64,000 nucleotides of DNA from Helicobacter kayseriensis (lineage in GTDB: Bacteria > Campylobacterota > Campylobacteria > Campylobacterales > Helicobacteraceae). Positions 45,732 to 54,726 of this stretch are shown here, piece after piece. The position numbers and the translations under genes are program-made. How positions within the stretch are numbered: the stretch's first letter is position 1; every line of letters begins with the position of its first letter. The notes under the pieces were generated by a model, which saw only the letters and a program-made list of their open reading frames with translations, searched no databases and had not been told where the DNA came from. The stretch covers positions 321,770-385,769 of the forward strand of contig NZ_JAJTNB010000001.1 of the NCBI RefSeq assembly GCF_021300655.1, given 5' to 3'.

Positions 45732-45797
45732 CGTCTCTCCTTTATTTGTAGATGAATTTATTTTTATCTTCACTTAAATCGTCAAAAATAAAAAACT

Positions 45798-46898
45798 TTA
45801 AAAATGATATTGCAAAAACATGCGCAATGTGTAATTATCCTCCTTGTTTTGAGTTTGATACCCAGAAAGCATCAAAAAATCTGTTCCCAACTCAAGCTTT
45901 TTAATCGGAAAATATCCCAATTTTGTTTCCAATCCAAAGAGATTATTACCCCCTACAAATGTTAGTCTTGTTGCTACCTTGAGAGAAATATCATATTTAA
46001 AGTGAAATTTACTAAATGCATATAGACTTGTTGATCCCCCCTCAAGCATTCCATCAATATTATCAAACTCAGTATTTTGGCCAAACACAGCTAAATCTTT
46101 CACACCATTACGATCAGTAACCATTATCCCCCCTCCTACATCATAATCCCTCAACCGATCCTTATAGATTAAATCCGACCAGAAGAGAATTCCACTTCCC
46201 CTATAATCTTTATTGTGATAGGCAATATAAGACAATAGTTTTCCCTGCCAAATCAAATCTGAATTCCATCTCAAAAATTCAAAAGTCGCTTTTGCTCCAA
46301 CTGCTGGAGCCCAAAACATATTTGCAACACTATAAATATAAGGATTGATTTCCACATTTGTATTGGGAATCTTAAAGACAGCATCAGCAAGCACCCCTCC
46401 AAACCAATTATCAGCTTCCCTAAAATTTGTCATCTTATAGTAATTAACCCACGCACTTTGATTGATCCAAGTGATGCTATAACTAATCAGCGGAGAATAA
46501 GTATGAAAAAAGCTCACTCCTTGAACATAGTTATATACCCAATCTGCCTTATATGCAAATCGACCTGCATCAAAACCAAAATTTAATCTTGAATTAAAAA
46601 AATTAATTCCAAGCTCGGTAATCTCAAACCAAGATTTATGGTCCTTAAATCCGCGATTCACTTCATAAATTGGAGGATTAAACCAAGCAGATACGAAGAA
46701 TTTATAACCATAAAAACTTGCAGTTTGATATGAAAAGGAAGAACTAAGATCAAAAAAAGTCGAATCACCGACAAAGTCAATATGAGCAAAAGTCCCCACA
46801 TGTCCTTTTGCTTTTCCTTGCTGAAATGCAAGAGCAATCTCTGAAGAAAGCAAAAAGGAAGAACATAATAACAATAAGAGAAAAATCCTCTGACGCAC
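45798..46898 (-). CDS. Outer membrane protein (Hof-like)
   Basis: This 366-residue barrel-type outer membrane protein begins with a signal peptide (MRQRIFLLLLLCSSFLLSS) and ends in an aromatic C-terminus (RMFLQYHF). Internal strands carry Tyr/Trp/Gly repeats (FGFDAGRFAYKADWVYNYVQGVSFF is one such area, given here as residues 115-139 in part: YKADWVYNYVQGVSFF). A GTG at 46898 with AAGGA seven bases upstream is the likely start; a TTG at 46913 is an alternative. A sigma-54-like promoter lies upstream (46940-46953). It is followed by a second outer membrane protein gene on the same strand. Confidence 0.8.
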   Translation of the reverse strand: MRQRIFLLLLLCSSFLLSSEIALAFQQGKAKGHVGTFAHIDFVGDSTFFDLSSSFSYQTASFYGYKFFVSAWFNPPIYEVNRGFKDHKSWFEITELGINFFNSRLNFGFDAGRFAYKADWVYNYVQGVSFFHTYSPLISYSITWINQSAWVNYYKMTNFREADNWFGGVLADAVFKIPNTNVEINPYIYSVANMFWAPAVGAKATFEFLRWNSDLIWQGKLLSYIAYHNKDYRGSGILFWSDLIYKDRLRDYDVGGGIMVTDRNGVKDLAVFGQNTEFDNIDGMLEGGSTSLYAFSKFHFKYDISLKVATRLTFVGGNNLFGLETKLGYFPIKKLELGTDFLMLSGYQTQNKEDNYTLRMFLQYHF

Positions 46899-46939
46899 TG
46901 CAATCCTTAGCAATAAATTCTAATCCTTTTGACATACAA

Positions 46940-46953
46940 GCAAAAAATAGTCC
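46940..46953 (-). promoter_or_regulatory. Putative sigma-54 promoter of the Hof-like gene
   Basis: The minus strand reads ATGGACTATTTTTTGCTTG: GG (46953-46952), ten bases, then GC (46941-46940), preceded by a T-tract. The predicted start near 46928 leaves about 30 bases to the GTG at 46898. The -24 half (TGGACT) is one base from the typical TGGAAC/T. In an AT-rich genome this could occur by chance. Confidence 0.4.
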
Positions 46954-46956
46954 ATT

Positions 46957-47787
46957 TTATTTTTGGGCAGGATAAGTGCATCTCTGACACTCTATATGAT
47001 ACGCCTCTCCTTTTTGAAATCCCAAAAGAATCTGTTGCGACAAAGAAGAAGAAAGAATTTCCTCCAAGCTTTGTTTTTTGATATTACCAAGCTCAATTTT
47101 TCCATCACAATCAATACAACATGGCACAACTCGCCCATCTGCCAAAAATCCAATCTGAGCACTTAATCCATAACAAAACTTTTCTTTCTTGAAGTGAAAG
47201 TTTGCAGAATCAATCCATTCAAAATCCTTGCTCAATGTCAAGAATAAATACTCGCCAAGCTTGATCCTATCACGCTCAAATTGATACTTCACATTAAAGG
47301 CATGGCAAAAAAACCGAGCTATTTCTTCATTAAGACGACTTTTGTGCATTCTTAGATTGACAAAGCAAGTCATATTGCGTTCTTGGTGAAATGTCGCAAA
47401 TTCCAAGCAATGATGAAGATACTCACTTGATTTGGGATTATTGATATCGCCAAAAGCACTCAAAGAAATATTAAATTGTCTAATAGGAGGTGATAAAAGT
47501 TTTTTAAAGTCCCATTTCTTAAGATAATACCCACTTGTTACGATTTCAACGCGATGATTAAAGGCAGATGCAATCCTCAAATAATCAAATAAATCTTGAT
47601 TCTTTAAAGGATCACCCAAAAGATGCAAATCAATCACATCGCACTTCCCTTGAAGTTGGAGGCAAATTTTTTCAAATACCCCAAGATCCATCTTCCCTCT
47701 TCTACCCTTAATGGAAGGACAGAAGCTACATTTCAATCCACAAATATCACTGATCTCAATATAAGCTTTTTTAAAATATCTAGACAT
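46957..47787 (-). CDS. Radical SAM / SPASM-type protein
   Basis: This 276-residue protein carries the radical SAM cluster motif CGLKCSFC (residues about 16-23) and a C-terminal cysteine-rich segment (ADGRVVPCCIDCDGKIELG and ECQRCTYPAQ) like SPASM domains that hold auxiliary Fe-S clusters. The body fits a TIM-barrel type fold, with a GDPL motif (HLLGDPLKNQDLF). The reaction is not predictable; peptide or RNA modification are options. It overlaps ychF by 8 bases. Confidence 0.85.
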   Translation of the reverse strand: MSRYFKKAYIEISDICGLKCSFCPSIKGRRGKMDLGVFEKICLQLQGKCDVIDLHLLGDPLKNQDLFDYLRIASAFNHRVEIVTSGYYLKKWDFKKLLSPPIRQFNISLSAFGDINNPKSSEYLHHCLEFATFHQERNMTCFVNLRMHKSRLNEEIARFFCHAFNVKYQFERDRIKLGEYLFLTLSKDFEWIDSANFHFKKEKFCYGLSAQIGFLADGRVVPCCIDCDGKIELGNIKKQSLEEILSSSLSQQILLGFQKGEAYHIECQRCTYPAQK

Positions 47788-48880
47788 TGAATCTAAAATG
47801 CATCACATCTCCATCTTGGACAATATACTCTTTTCCCTCCACTCGCATTGCTCCAGCTTCTTTGGCTTTGGTTTCTCCACCATATCGAACAAAATCATCA
47901 TAAGCAATCGTTTCTGCTCGAATAAAGCCTTTTTCAAAATCCTTATGAATTACACCCGCAGCCACAGGAGCACTATCTCCTTTTTTGATTGTCCAAGATC
48001 GCACCTCCTTTACCCCTGCGGTAAAATAATTAATCAATCCCAGCTTTTCAAATCCTTTTTTGATAATCTGCTCCAAACCGCTCATTTCGCATCCCAACGA
48101 TGAAAGAAACTCTTGTCGCTCCTCATCGCTCATCCCCACCATTTCTTCTTCAAGTTTTGAACAGAGCTTAATCACCTCACACCCACTTTTTTGAGCAAAT
48201 TCTTTGAGAGCTAAAACATAAGAATTATCTTCAATCAAATCCTCTTCACCTACATTTGCCCCAAAAATAACCTCTTTATTGGTTAAAAAACGCAATTCCT
48301 TATCTAGCTCAAAAAATCTTTCATCCTCTCGATTCTCAAAAGTCCTTACACTTTTCCCTTCCTGAAGATGATTGTGAAGTTTTAAGGCTATTTCAAGCAC
48401 TTCTTTTGCATGTTTATCTGCCCTACTTTGACGCTCAAGCTTTTCGATACGCTTTTGAAGCGTTTGCAAGTCAGCCAACAATAACTCAAGCTCGATAATC
48501 TCCACATCTCTTATGGGATCCACGCCTCCCTCAACATGAGTAACATTTTCATCTTCAAAACATCGCACAATATGCAAAATCACATCTGTCTCTTTAATAT
48601 TTCCAAGAAACTGATTCCCAAGCCCCTCTCCCTTACTTGCTCCTCTCACCAAACCAGCTATATCTACAAACTCAACAACAGAATGTTGAATCCGCTCAGG
48701 ATTGACAATTTTTGCAAGCTCTTTTAGTCTTTCATCGGGAACAGGCACAATAGCCTTATTAGGCTCAATTGTACAAAAGGGATAGTTAGCAGCTTGTGCA
48801 TTTTGAGTTTGACTTAATGCGTTAAAGGTCGTTGATTTTCCCACATTGGGAAGACCAACAATTCCGATTGACAACCCCAT
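47780..48880 (-). CDS. ychF: YchF-family ATPase/GTPase (OBG type)
   Basis: This 366-residue translation-linked P-loop NTPase begins GLSIGIVGLPNVGKSTTFNAL and has FVDIAGLVRGASKGEGLGNQF, NVGEED and the C-terminal TGS-like domain with KKGDSAPVAAGVIHKDFEKGFI. YchF proteins prefer ATP because of a changed G4 motif. It starts one base from pepA and is part of the ychF-pepA-dedA-apt run. Confidence 0.97.
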   Translation of the reverse strand: MGLSIGIVGLPNVGKSTTFNALSQTQNAQAANYPFCTIEPNKAIVPVPDERLKELAKIVNPERIQHSVVEFVDIAGLVRGASKGEGLGNQFLGNIKETDVILHIVRCFEDENVTHVEGGVDPIRDVEIIELELLLADLQTLQKRIEKLERQSRADKHAKEVLEIALKLHNHLQEGKSVRTFENREDERFFELDKELRFLTNKEVIFGANVGEEDLIEDNSYVLALKEFAQKSGCEVIKLCSKLEEEMVGMSDEERQEFLSSLGCEMSGLEQIIKKGFEKLGLINYFTAGVKEVRSWTIKKGDSAPVAAGVIHKDFEKGFIRAETIAYDDFVRYGGETKAKEAGAMRVEGKEYIVQDGDVMHFRFNV

Positions 48881-50265
48881 TATTTTTCCTCACTCAAAAA
48901 TTTTGCAAATTCTACACAACCTCTCACGCCAATTCCGCTTGCACCATAAGGGTTAATATCCCATTCTTTCTCAATATATGCCGGACCAGCAATATCAAGA
49001 TGCAACCATTTATGTTGATATTCTTTGCGGACAAATTCTGCTAAGAACAATCCTGCAGTAATAGCTCCACCATAACGAGATGAAGATACATTGCACACAT
49101 CAGCAATCTTAGAATCAATGAGTTTTTTAAGATGAGTATTAAAAGGCAATTGCGCGACAAGCTCCCCGCTTTGCACTGCACTCTTTTCAAATTGATCTTT
49201 CAATTTTTCATTAAAGCCCATAATTGCATAGGTATATTCTCCAAGCCCCACAACGCAAGCACCAGTTAAGGTTGCCAAATCAATCAAATAATCAGGATTT
49301 AAATCTTGTGCATAGCTCAAGCAGTCCGCAAGAACAAGTCTTCCTTCTGCATCAGTATTTCTCACTTCAATACTTTTACCCTCTCTTGAGTGAAGAATAT
49401 CATCAGGCTTATAAGCATTTCCTCCAATCATATTCTCAACAGCCCCAATAACTCCATGCACCTCCAAAGGAAGTCCAAGCTGAGCAATAGCGGAGATAAT
49501 CCCTATTACAGCACAACCTCCAGATTTATCAGCCTTCATTGTCACCATATAATCTGAAGGCTTCAAACTTAACCCACCGCTATCATAAGTCAAACCTTTT
49601 CCTACAAACACAACTTTGGCTTTTGCATTTTGTGGCTTATAAGTCAAATGGATCAATCTTGGCTCTTGACTAGAAGCGCGTGCTACAGCCAAAAGAGAAT
49701 GCATCTTTTCTTTTTTCATCATTTCTACATCAAAAATTTTGCACTCAATCTTTAATCGCTGTGCCTCTTTTTGTGCAACTTCTGCCAAAAATTCTGGTGT
49801 CGCCTCATTTGGAGCAGTATTAACCAAATCACGCACAAAGCATACAGATGAAGCAATAATCTCACATTCATAAACAATATCTTCAATCTTTTCACACTGA
49901 CAATCAATATAAATTTCTCTTAAAACTTTTTCTTCTTTTTGGGTTTTATATTGCTCAAAAGCATAATCTCCGCAATACAGTCCCATAAGTATCGCCTGAA
50001 CCTCTTCTTTCCCTCCACACAAATGCACTTTTGCACTGCGATAGGGGAGTTTTTTGATCGCTTTTATAGCTTTTGAAGCAGCTTCTCGTAAGACATCTTT
50101 TTCTTGAGAATCAATTTTGATATACAGTGCCTTAGAAGCTTGCACAAACAACGCATCTTTAAAATTCATCTCTTGTAAGAGTTCTTTGTCTTTTGCTTCT
50201 TCAACAGATGCAATAAAAAAAACTTCACACTCTGCTTTCATATCAGTAATTTTTACTTCCAACAT
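48880..50265 (-). CDS. pepA: Leucyl aminopeptidase (PepA, M17)
   Basis: This 461-residue cytosolic dizinc aminopeptidase removes N-terminal residues. Metal and catalytic segments are VGKGLTYDSGGLSLKP, MKADKSGGCAVIG, EVRNTDAEGRLVLADCLSYA and DLATLTGACVVGLG. The N-terminal domain is divergent, as expected. Its start touches the DedA-family stop. The length is normal for the family. Confidence 0.97.
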   Translation of the reverse strand: MLEVKITDMKAECEVFFIASVEEAKDKELLQEMNFKDALFVQASKALYIKIDSQEKDVLREAASKAIKAIKKLPYRSAKVHLCGGKEEVQAILMGLYCGDYAFEQYKTQKEEKVLREIYIDCQCEKIEDIVYECEIIASSVCFVRDLVNTAPNEATPEFLAEVAQKEAQRLKIECKIFDVEMMKKEKMHSLLAVARASSQEPRLIHLTYKPQNAKAKVVFVGKGLTYDSGGLSLKPSDYMVTMKADKSGGCAVIGIISAIAQLGLPLEVHGVIGAVENMIGGNAYKPDDILHSREGKSIEVRNTDAEGRLVLADCLSYAQDLNPDYLIDLATLTGACVVGLGEYTYAIMGFNEKLKDQFEKSAVQSGELVAQLPFNTHLKKLIDSKIADVCNVSSSRYGGAITAGLFLAEFVRKEYQHKWLHLDIAGPAYIEKEWDINPYGASGIGVRGCVEFAKFLSEEK

Positions 50266-50849
50266 TATGACCTCCTTTTTGTTTTATATTGAAAATAATA
50301 CAAGATTCCCCCTCCTAAGACAATCGCAAGCGGAATCAAAAGATAAGGATGAGATTTCAACCACCCCACAATCTCCCAAATTACTTCTCCAAAATACCAT
50401 ACAAATACAATTGTAATGGCAGCCCATACCCACGCGCTCAAAAGATTAATAATTGCAAACTTTAAAGCACTATAACGGGTTAGACCTATACTCATAGGGA
50501 TAATCGTTCTCATCCCATACATATAACGCTGGATAAAAATAATAGGCCAGCCATATTTTTTCAACAAAATATGAGCAAGGGCAAATTTTCGTCTTTGTGA
50601 GGACAAAACATTTCTTAAGTTTTTCTTATTTAATCGCCCAATATAAAAATAAATCTGATCTCCGACAAATCCCCCAAGTCCAGCAACAAAAATCGCCAAA
50701 AAAAGATTCATATGACCATCATGTGTCGCAAGTCCCGCAAAGATCAGTCCCAGCTCCCCCTCCAAAACACTCCAACAAAATAAAATCAAATACCCCCAAG
50801 TCCCCGCATGCGTATTCCAAAGCTCTACAATCCACTCTTCAAGACCCAT
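50265..50849 (-). CDS. DedA-family membrane protein
   Basis: This 194-residue polytopic membrane protein belongs to the DedA family, which is implicated in polyprenyl-phosphate or phospholipid translocation. Conserved features are CWSVLEGELGLIFAG (acidic residue in the re-entrant loop), VGDQIYFYIGR, FIQRYMYGMRTIIPMSIG (Arg motif) and YSALKFAIINLLSAWVWA. Four to five hydrophobic segments are present. It lies between apt and pepA. Confidence 0.93.
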   Translation of the reverse strand: MGLEEWIVELWNTHAGTWGYLILFCWSVLEGELGLIFAGLATHDGHMNLFLAIFVAGLGGFVGDQIYFYIGRLNKKNLRNVLSSQRRKFALAHILLKKYGWPIIFIQRYMYGMRTIIPMSIGLTRYSALKFAIINLLSAWVWAAITIVFVWYFGEVIWEIVGWLKSHPYLLIPLAIVLGGGILYYFQYKTKRRS

Positions 50850-50859
50850 TTTCTCTCCT

Positions 50860-51387
50860 TTAAAGCTCCAAAATACTATGCACCTTTGTCTTTGTTTTTA
50901 GCTTTGATGATCCACCAAAATCTACCAAATCTAAAAGAAAACAAGCTTCTATACATTTCCCTCCAATTTCCTCAATAAGCTCAACCCCAGCCCAAGCCGT
51001 TCCTCCTGTAGCAATCAAGTCATCTACCAACACTACTCTAGCCCCCTCTTTCTTCTTAAACGCATCTAAATGGATCTCAATTGCATCTTCCCCATATTCC
51101 AAAGTATAAGTTTTACTTACTTTTGCATAGGGAAGCTTACCTTTTTTGCGAATAGGAACAAACCCCGCTCCTAACGCATAGGCCAAAGGAGCGCTCAGCA
51201 TAAATCCTCTTGATTCTAACCCCACAACAAAGTCAATCTGCTCATTTTCATATCGCTCTTTGAGATAGTTAATCAAATCTCTAAAAACCTTTCCTTCATG
51301 CAACAGTGTTGTTATATCCCGAAACAATACACCCTCTTTTGGATAATCTTGAACACAACGAATATTGCTCAATAACTCATTTCTCAT
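50860..51387 (-). CDS. apt: Adenine phosphoribosyltransferase
   Basis: This 175-residue salvage enzyme converts adenine and PRPP to AMP. The core shows DYPKEGVLFRDITTLL, VGLESRGFMLSAPLAYALG, VPIRKKGKLPY and the PRPP loop VVLVDDLIATGGTAWAG. The length is typical. It is 11 bases downstream of the small coiled-coil gene and continues into the DedA-family gene. Confidence 0.97.
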   Translation of the reverse strand: MRNELLSNIRCVQDYPKEGVLFRDITTLLHEGKVFRDLINYLKERYENEQIDFVVGLESRGFMLSAPLAYALGAGFVPIRKKGKLPYAKVSKTYTLEYGEDAIEIHLDAFKKKEGARVVLVDDLIATGGTAWAGVELIEEIGGKCIEACFLLDLVDFGGSSKLKTKTKVHSILEL

Positions 51388-51398
51388 CTTCTCTTCCT

Positions 51399-51740
51399 CT
51401 ATAAAAGTGCTTCAATCTTTTGTTCAAGCTCTTTAATACGCGTCTTGTAGCGATCTGCCTCAATTTTGTACTGAGAATTTTTTTGCTTCAAACTTCTAAT
51501 ATCGCCCTTTAATGCAGTTAGTTCTTGTGTAAGAATCTCAATATCTCCCAAAGCTCTCTGAAGTTGAACCTGATGTTTGCGTATTAAGATTTCTGCATCC
51601 TGAAGTGTTAATTTCATCTTGGCAGAATTTTTCTCTTCTCTTTGAGCTACAGAACGATAATAGAAAGTCCGGATTCCCATATACAATACAAAAATAATAA
51701 AGCTTGTAACCAAGAACCATTGACCAAATAATCCCCACAT
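51399..51740 (-). CDS. Small membrane-anchored coiled-coil protein, unrecognised
   Basis: This 113-residue protein has one N-terminal membrane segment (FGQWFLVTSFIIFVLYMGI) followed by a long charged coiled coil (KLTLQDAEILIRKHQVQ, LKQKNSQYKIEADRYK, KELEQKIEALL). No family name can be given. It lies between rpiB and apt, 1 base after rpiB, as in the H. pylori run I recall. Confidence 0.85.
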   Translation of the reverse strand: MWGLFGQWFLVTSFIIFVLYMGIRTFYYRSVAQREEKNSAKMKLTLQDAEILIRKHQVQLQRALGDIEILTQELTALKGDIRSLKQKNSQYKIEADRYKTRIKELEQKIEALL

Positions 51741-52187
51741 TTAAAGCTCCTTTATCAGTTCCTCAATTTTTTTAATCCTCATCAAATGTCGATCACCCTC
51801 AAATTGTGTTTGTATAAAAGCTTCCAAAATCGACTCAATTTCGCCCAAACCACTCACTCTTTCTCCCAAGCACAACACATTGGCATCATTATGTGCTCTT
51901 GTCATCTTTGCCATATAGGCATCAGTGCAAAGTCCAGCCCTAATGCCAGAGAAACGATTGGCAGCAATACTCATCCCAATCCCACTTCCACACACCAAAA
52001 TTCCACGATGAAACTCGCTTTTTAAAACCTCTATGCAAACCTTTTTAGCATAATCAGGATAATCAACTCTCTCCTCGCTTTTGGGAGAAAAATCAACAAT
52101 TTCTAAATTTTGCTTTTCAAAATAAGAAAGAATAAAATCTCTAACCCTAATGCCTGCATGGTCTGTGGCCAAAAAATACTTGATCAT
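51741..52187 (-). CDS. rpiB: Ribose-5-phosphate isomerase B
   Basis: This 148-residue isomerase interconverts ribose-5-phosphate and ribulose-5-phosphate. The fold's motifs are present: YFLATDHAGIRVRDFILSYF, ERVDYPDYAKKV, GILVCGSGIGMSIAANRFSGIRA with the catalytic Cys (cited in part as LVCGSGIGMSIAANRF), and AHNDANVLCLGERV. It starts 10 bases after the degenerate S2P-like gene. Confidence 0.97.
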   Translation of the reverse strand: MIKYFLATDHAGIRVRDFILSYFEKQNLEIVDFSPKSEERVDYPDYAKKVCIEVLKSEFHRGILVCGSGIGMSIAANRFSGIRAGLCTDAYMAKMTRAHNDANVLCLGERVSGLGEIESILEAFIQTQFEGDRHLMRIKKIEELIKEL

Positions 52188-52197
52188 CTCACATCCT

Positions 52198-52848
52198 TTA
52201 TAACAAAAAATTCAACATTAAATTTGCAGGCACCAAAAGCATCCCCTTCAATGGCGTTAGAATCAAAATAATCAAAATAATCATTCCATAAGGAATAAGC
52301 ATCCAATAAAATCTCATCAACGCATCTGTTCCAAATTTTAGGCCAATATAACTCAAAATTTTCAATCCATCATATGGCAAAATTGGACATAGCTTAATGA
52401 CCACAAAAAACACATTGAAAAGCACAAGTGTTTGCCAAAAACCTTCTAACTGCACAAGAGGATTCCAAGTAATCAAACAACTTGCCAAAAAAGCAATAAA
52501 AAAGTGAAAAAACACCCCGCTTGAAGCAAGAAGAATTGCGAGATTGATACCATGTCGATTTACAACCTTTTGCATATTTAGCCATAAAGTTTTAGACCAG
52601 CCAAACAAAATAGGAGATTGCAATAACAGCATAATGAGAGGGAAGATGATTGTTCCAAACAAATCAAAATAGCGCAGAGGATTAAAAGTCACTCTCCCCT
52701 CAGAATTCACCAAATCGTTAGCTTCAATACAATCTAGGGCATAACTTTTTGTCAAATAACTCAAACTCAACTCACATCCAATAATCGTTACCAATAGGGC
52801 AAGATAAGAGAAAATAATGCCCTGCAAGTCAAAACTACTGGTTAGCAT
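52198..52848 (-). CDS. Site-2-protease-like membrane protein lacking the HExxH motif
   Basis: This 216-residue polytopic membrane protein aligns by eye with YwhC-type site-2 proteases. TIIGCELSLSYLTK stands where ALTIHEFAHAYVAY is usual; then VTFNPLRYFDLFGTIIFP matches LTLNPLxHIDPIGTIxxP, and KLCPILPYDGLKIL matches NLLPIPPLDGGxI. Both zinc-binding histidines are replaced (CExxS), and the third ligand motif has YDGL. It is likely non-proteolytic or repurposed. Its start overlaps the lepB 3' end by 14 bases. Confidence 0.78.
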   Translation of the reverse strand: MLTSSFDLQGIIFSYLALLVTIIGCELSLSYLTKSYALDCIEANDLVNSEGRVTFNPLRYFDLFGTIIFPLIMLLLQSPILFGWSKTLWLNMQKVVNRHGINLAILLASSGVFFHFFIAFLASCLITWNPLVQLEGFWQTLVLFNVFFVVIKLCPILPYDGLKILSYIGLKFGTDALMRFYWMLIPYGMIILIILILTPLKGMLLVPANLMLNFLL

Positions 52849-53812
52849 TTCCTCTCCTCAAATCCTCTTCCAAACCTTCTGTTGTTCTAAAAACACGATT
52901 CCATCGAACTGTATATTTCCACCACCCCTCATCTTTTCCAAGCTTTCTAGCATACTCCTGAGCTTCTTGGGAATTGTTAAGATTAATTGAAAAATATACA
53001 AGCCAAGGTGTTCCAATAATTTGTGCATATGGCACACTTCCCCAATATCGAGAATCAAGACTATTGTCGCGATTGTCTCCAATCATAAAAAACTCATCTT
53101 GAGCGATTTTTTTATAAAACACAACATCGCCTTGATTATAAAGAGTATAAGCATCAATCGCCCTGCCATCCTTTTTGATAGGGATCATAGAAAAATCTTG
53201 CTTACACTCATAAATTTCTTTTGTTTTTTCATTTTGACATGCCCCAAGTATTGCCCATTTTTCCCCATCAAAACTTAAAGCATTAACAGCTTCTTGGAAT
53301 CTTGCATTATTTGCACGATAAGCAATCCCTAAGTGATTCTGTGCATATGGATTTTTTACAAACTTTTTCCCAAAAAATTCCTGAATTTTTGCTTCTGGGA
53401 AAAATTTCTTAATCCCCTCATCCCCCTCTTTGGGGCGCAAAAAGAAGCCTTCCTGACTCCAAATGACCTCATCTCCGCCTATGGCAAAATTTCTCTTTAC
53501 ATAATATGTTTTTTCTTCATGAGGAGGAATAAACACAACAACCTCCCCCCTTTGTGGTCTTTTGCCTTCAAATAAATGCCCATTCCCCTTCAAATCAGGA
53601 AAAACAGGTATCTCAATCCAAGGAATTCTTGGAATAGGAATCCCATAAGAGAACTTTTTAACAAAAAGCATATCTCCCTCATAAAGCGTTCCAACCATTG
53701 ATCTTGTCGGAATCACAAAGGCTTGAGCAACAAAAAAAATCACAAAAGCAACAATGATGATCGTTCCTGTCCAAGATGAGGAAAAGCGATAGAGCTTAGA
53801 AAGAAATTTCAT
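52835..53812 (-). CDS. lepB: Signal peptidase I
   Basis: This 325-residue membrane protease removes signal peptides from exported proteins. An N-terminal membrane segment (WTGTIIIVAFVIFFVAQAFVI) precedes the catalytic serine in PTRSMVGTLYEGDML. The catalytic lysine lies in EEKTYYVKRNFAIGGDEV, and FFMIGDNRDNSLDSRYWGSV forms the third box. It follows folD with a 4-base overlap (ATGA). The insertion between boxes makes it longer than short Gram-positive forms. Confidence 0.96.
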   Translation of the reverse strand: MKFLSKLYRFSSSWTGTIIIVAFVIFFVAQAFVIPTRSMVGTLYEGDMLFVKKFSYGIPIPRIPWIEIPVFPDLKGNGHLFEGKRPQRGEVVVFIPPHEEKTYYVKRNFAIGGDEVIWSQEGFFLRPKEGDEGIKKFFPEAKIQEFFGKKFVKNPYAQNHLGIAYRANNARFQEAVNALSFDGEKWAILGACQNEKTKEIYECKQDFSMIPIKKDGRAIDAYTLYNQGDVVFYKKIAQDEFFMIGDNRDNSLDSRYWGSVPYAQIIGTPWLVYFSINLNNSQEAQEYARKLGKDEGWWKYTVRWNRVFRTTEGLEEDLRRGNANQ

Positions 53813-54663
53813 TTCATATCCTTTGCAAAGTTTCGGGCACTTTTAAGTGTATTTTGAAGCAGTGTCGCAATTGTCATTGGGCCCACTCCTCCAGGAACAG
53901 GAGTAATGAAACTGCACTTAGGAGCAACAAAATCAAATTCCACATCTCCCACAATCGCTCCTTCATTTGTGCGATTAATACCAATATCCACAATAACTGC
54001 ACCCTCTTTAATCATTTCTGCTGTCAATAGCCCTATCTTACCCACAGCAACAAAAACAAAATCTGCCTCTTTTGTAAATAAGCTCACATCTTTTGTCAAA
54101 ATATGACATACACTCACTGTTGCGCCAGCATTAAGCAACAAAGAAGCTAGAGGTTTTCCTACAATATTGCTTGCACCAATCACAACGCAGTTCTTGCCTC
54201 TCACGCTCAAATGATATGCCTCTAAGAGTTGCATCACACCCAATGGGGTTGCCGGTATAAATCCATCAAGCCCCACCATTAACTTCCCCATATTTAGCGG
54301 ATGAAATCCATCAACATCTTTTTGAGGATCAATTGTTTCTAAAATTTTTTGCGTATTGATATGTTGAGGCAGTGGAAGTTGCACCAAAATACCATGAACC
54401 TTCAAATCCTTATTGAGCTCCTCGATCTTTTGAAGCAGAAACTCTTCACTAGTATTTTCAGGCATTCCAAAAATTAAAGAGTTGATTCCTACGCGCTCAC
54501 ATGCTTTAGACTTCATCTTGACATAAGAAGCACTTGGGGCATCATTTCCTACCAAAATCACTGCCAATGTGGGATAAATAAAATTTTGATTCAATTCTCT
54601 TATTTCTTGCTTAATTTGTTCTTCTATAGTACTTCCCAAAGTCTTTCCATCTAAAAGCTTCAC
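53809..54663 (-). CDS. folD: Bifunctional methylenetetrahydrofolate dehydrogenase/cyclohydrolase
   Basis: This enzyme interconverts one-carbon folate units. The protein (284 residues from a GTG at 54663) contains PSASYVKMKSKACERVGI, ILVQLPLPQHI, PQKDVDGFHPLNMGKL, VVIGASNIVGKPLASLL and PVPGGVGPMTIATLL. The GTG at 54663 has AAGGA seven bases upstream and gives the usual start MKLLDGKTL; an ATG at 54693 would add ten unrelated residues. It is divergent from the cytochrome c gene, with overlapping -10 boxes. Confidence 0.95.
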   Translation of the reverse strand: MKLLDGKTLGSTIEEQIKQEIRELNQNFIYPTLAVILVGNDAPSASYVKMKSKACERVGINSLIFGMPENTSEEFLLQKIEELNKDLKVHGILVQLPLPQHINTQKILETIDPQKDVDGFHPLNMGKLMVGLDGFIPATPLGVMQLLEAYHLSVRGKNCVVIGASNIVGKPLASLLLNAGATVSVCHILTKDVSLFTKEADFVFVAVGKIGLLTAEMIKEGAVIVDIGINRTNEGAIVGDVEFDFVAPKCSFITPVPGGVGPMTIATLLQNTLKSARNFAKDMK

Positions 54664-54692
54664 GCAATCGTCCTTAAATTTGGATTTTTTCA

Positions 54693-54702
54693 TATAATTA
54701 TA
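54693..54702. promoter_or_regulatory. Overlapping divergent -10 boxes (cytochrome c and folD)
   Basis: TATAATTATA (54693-54702) is a palindrome that gives TATAAT for the plus strand (54693-54698) and TATAAT for the minus strand (54702-54697). Expected leaders are about 22 bases to the cytochrome ATG at 54727 and about 27 bases to the folD GTG at 54663. Confidence 0.55.
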
Positions 54703-54726
54703 GATAAATTACACTTGAGGCATTGT

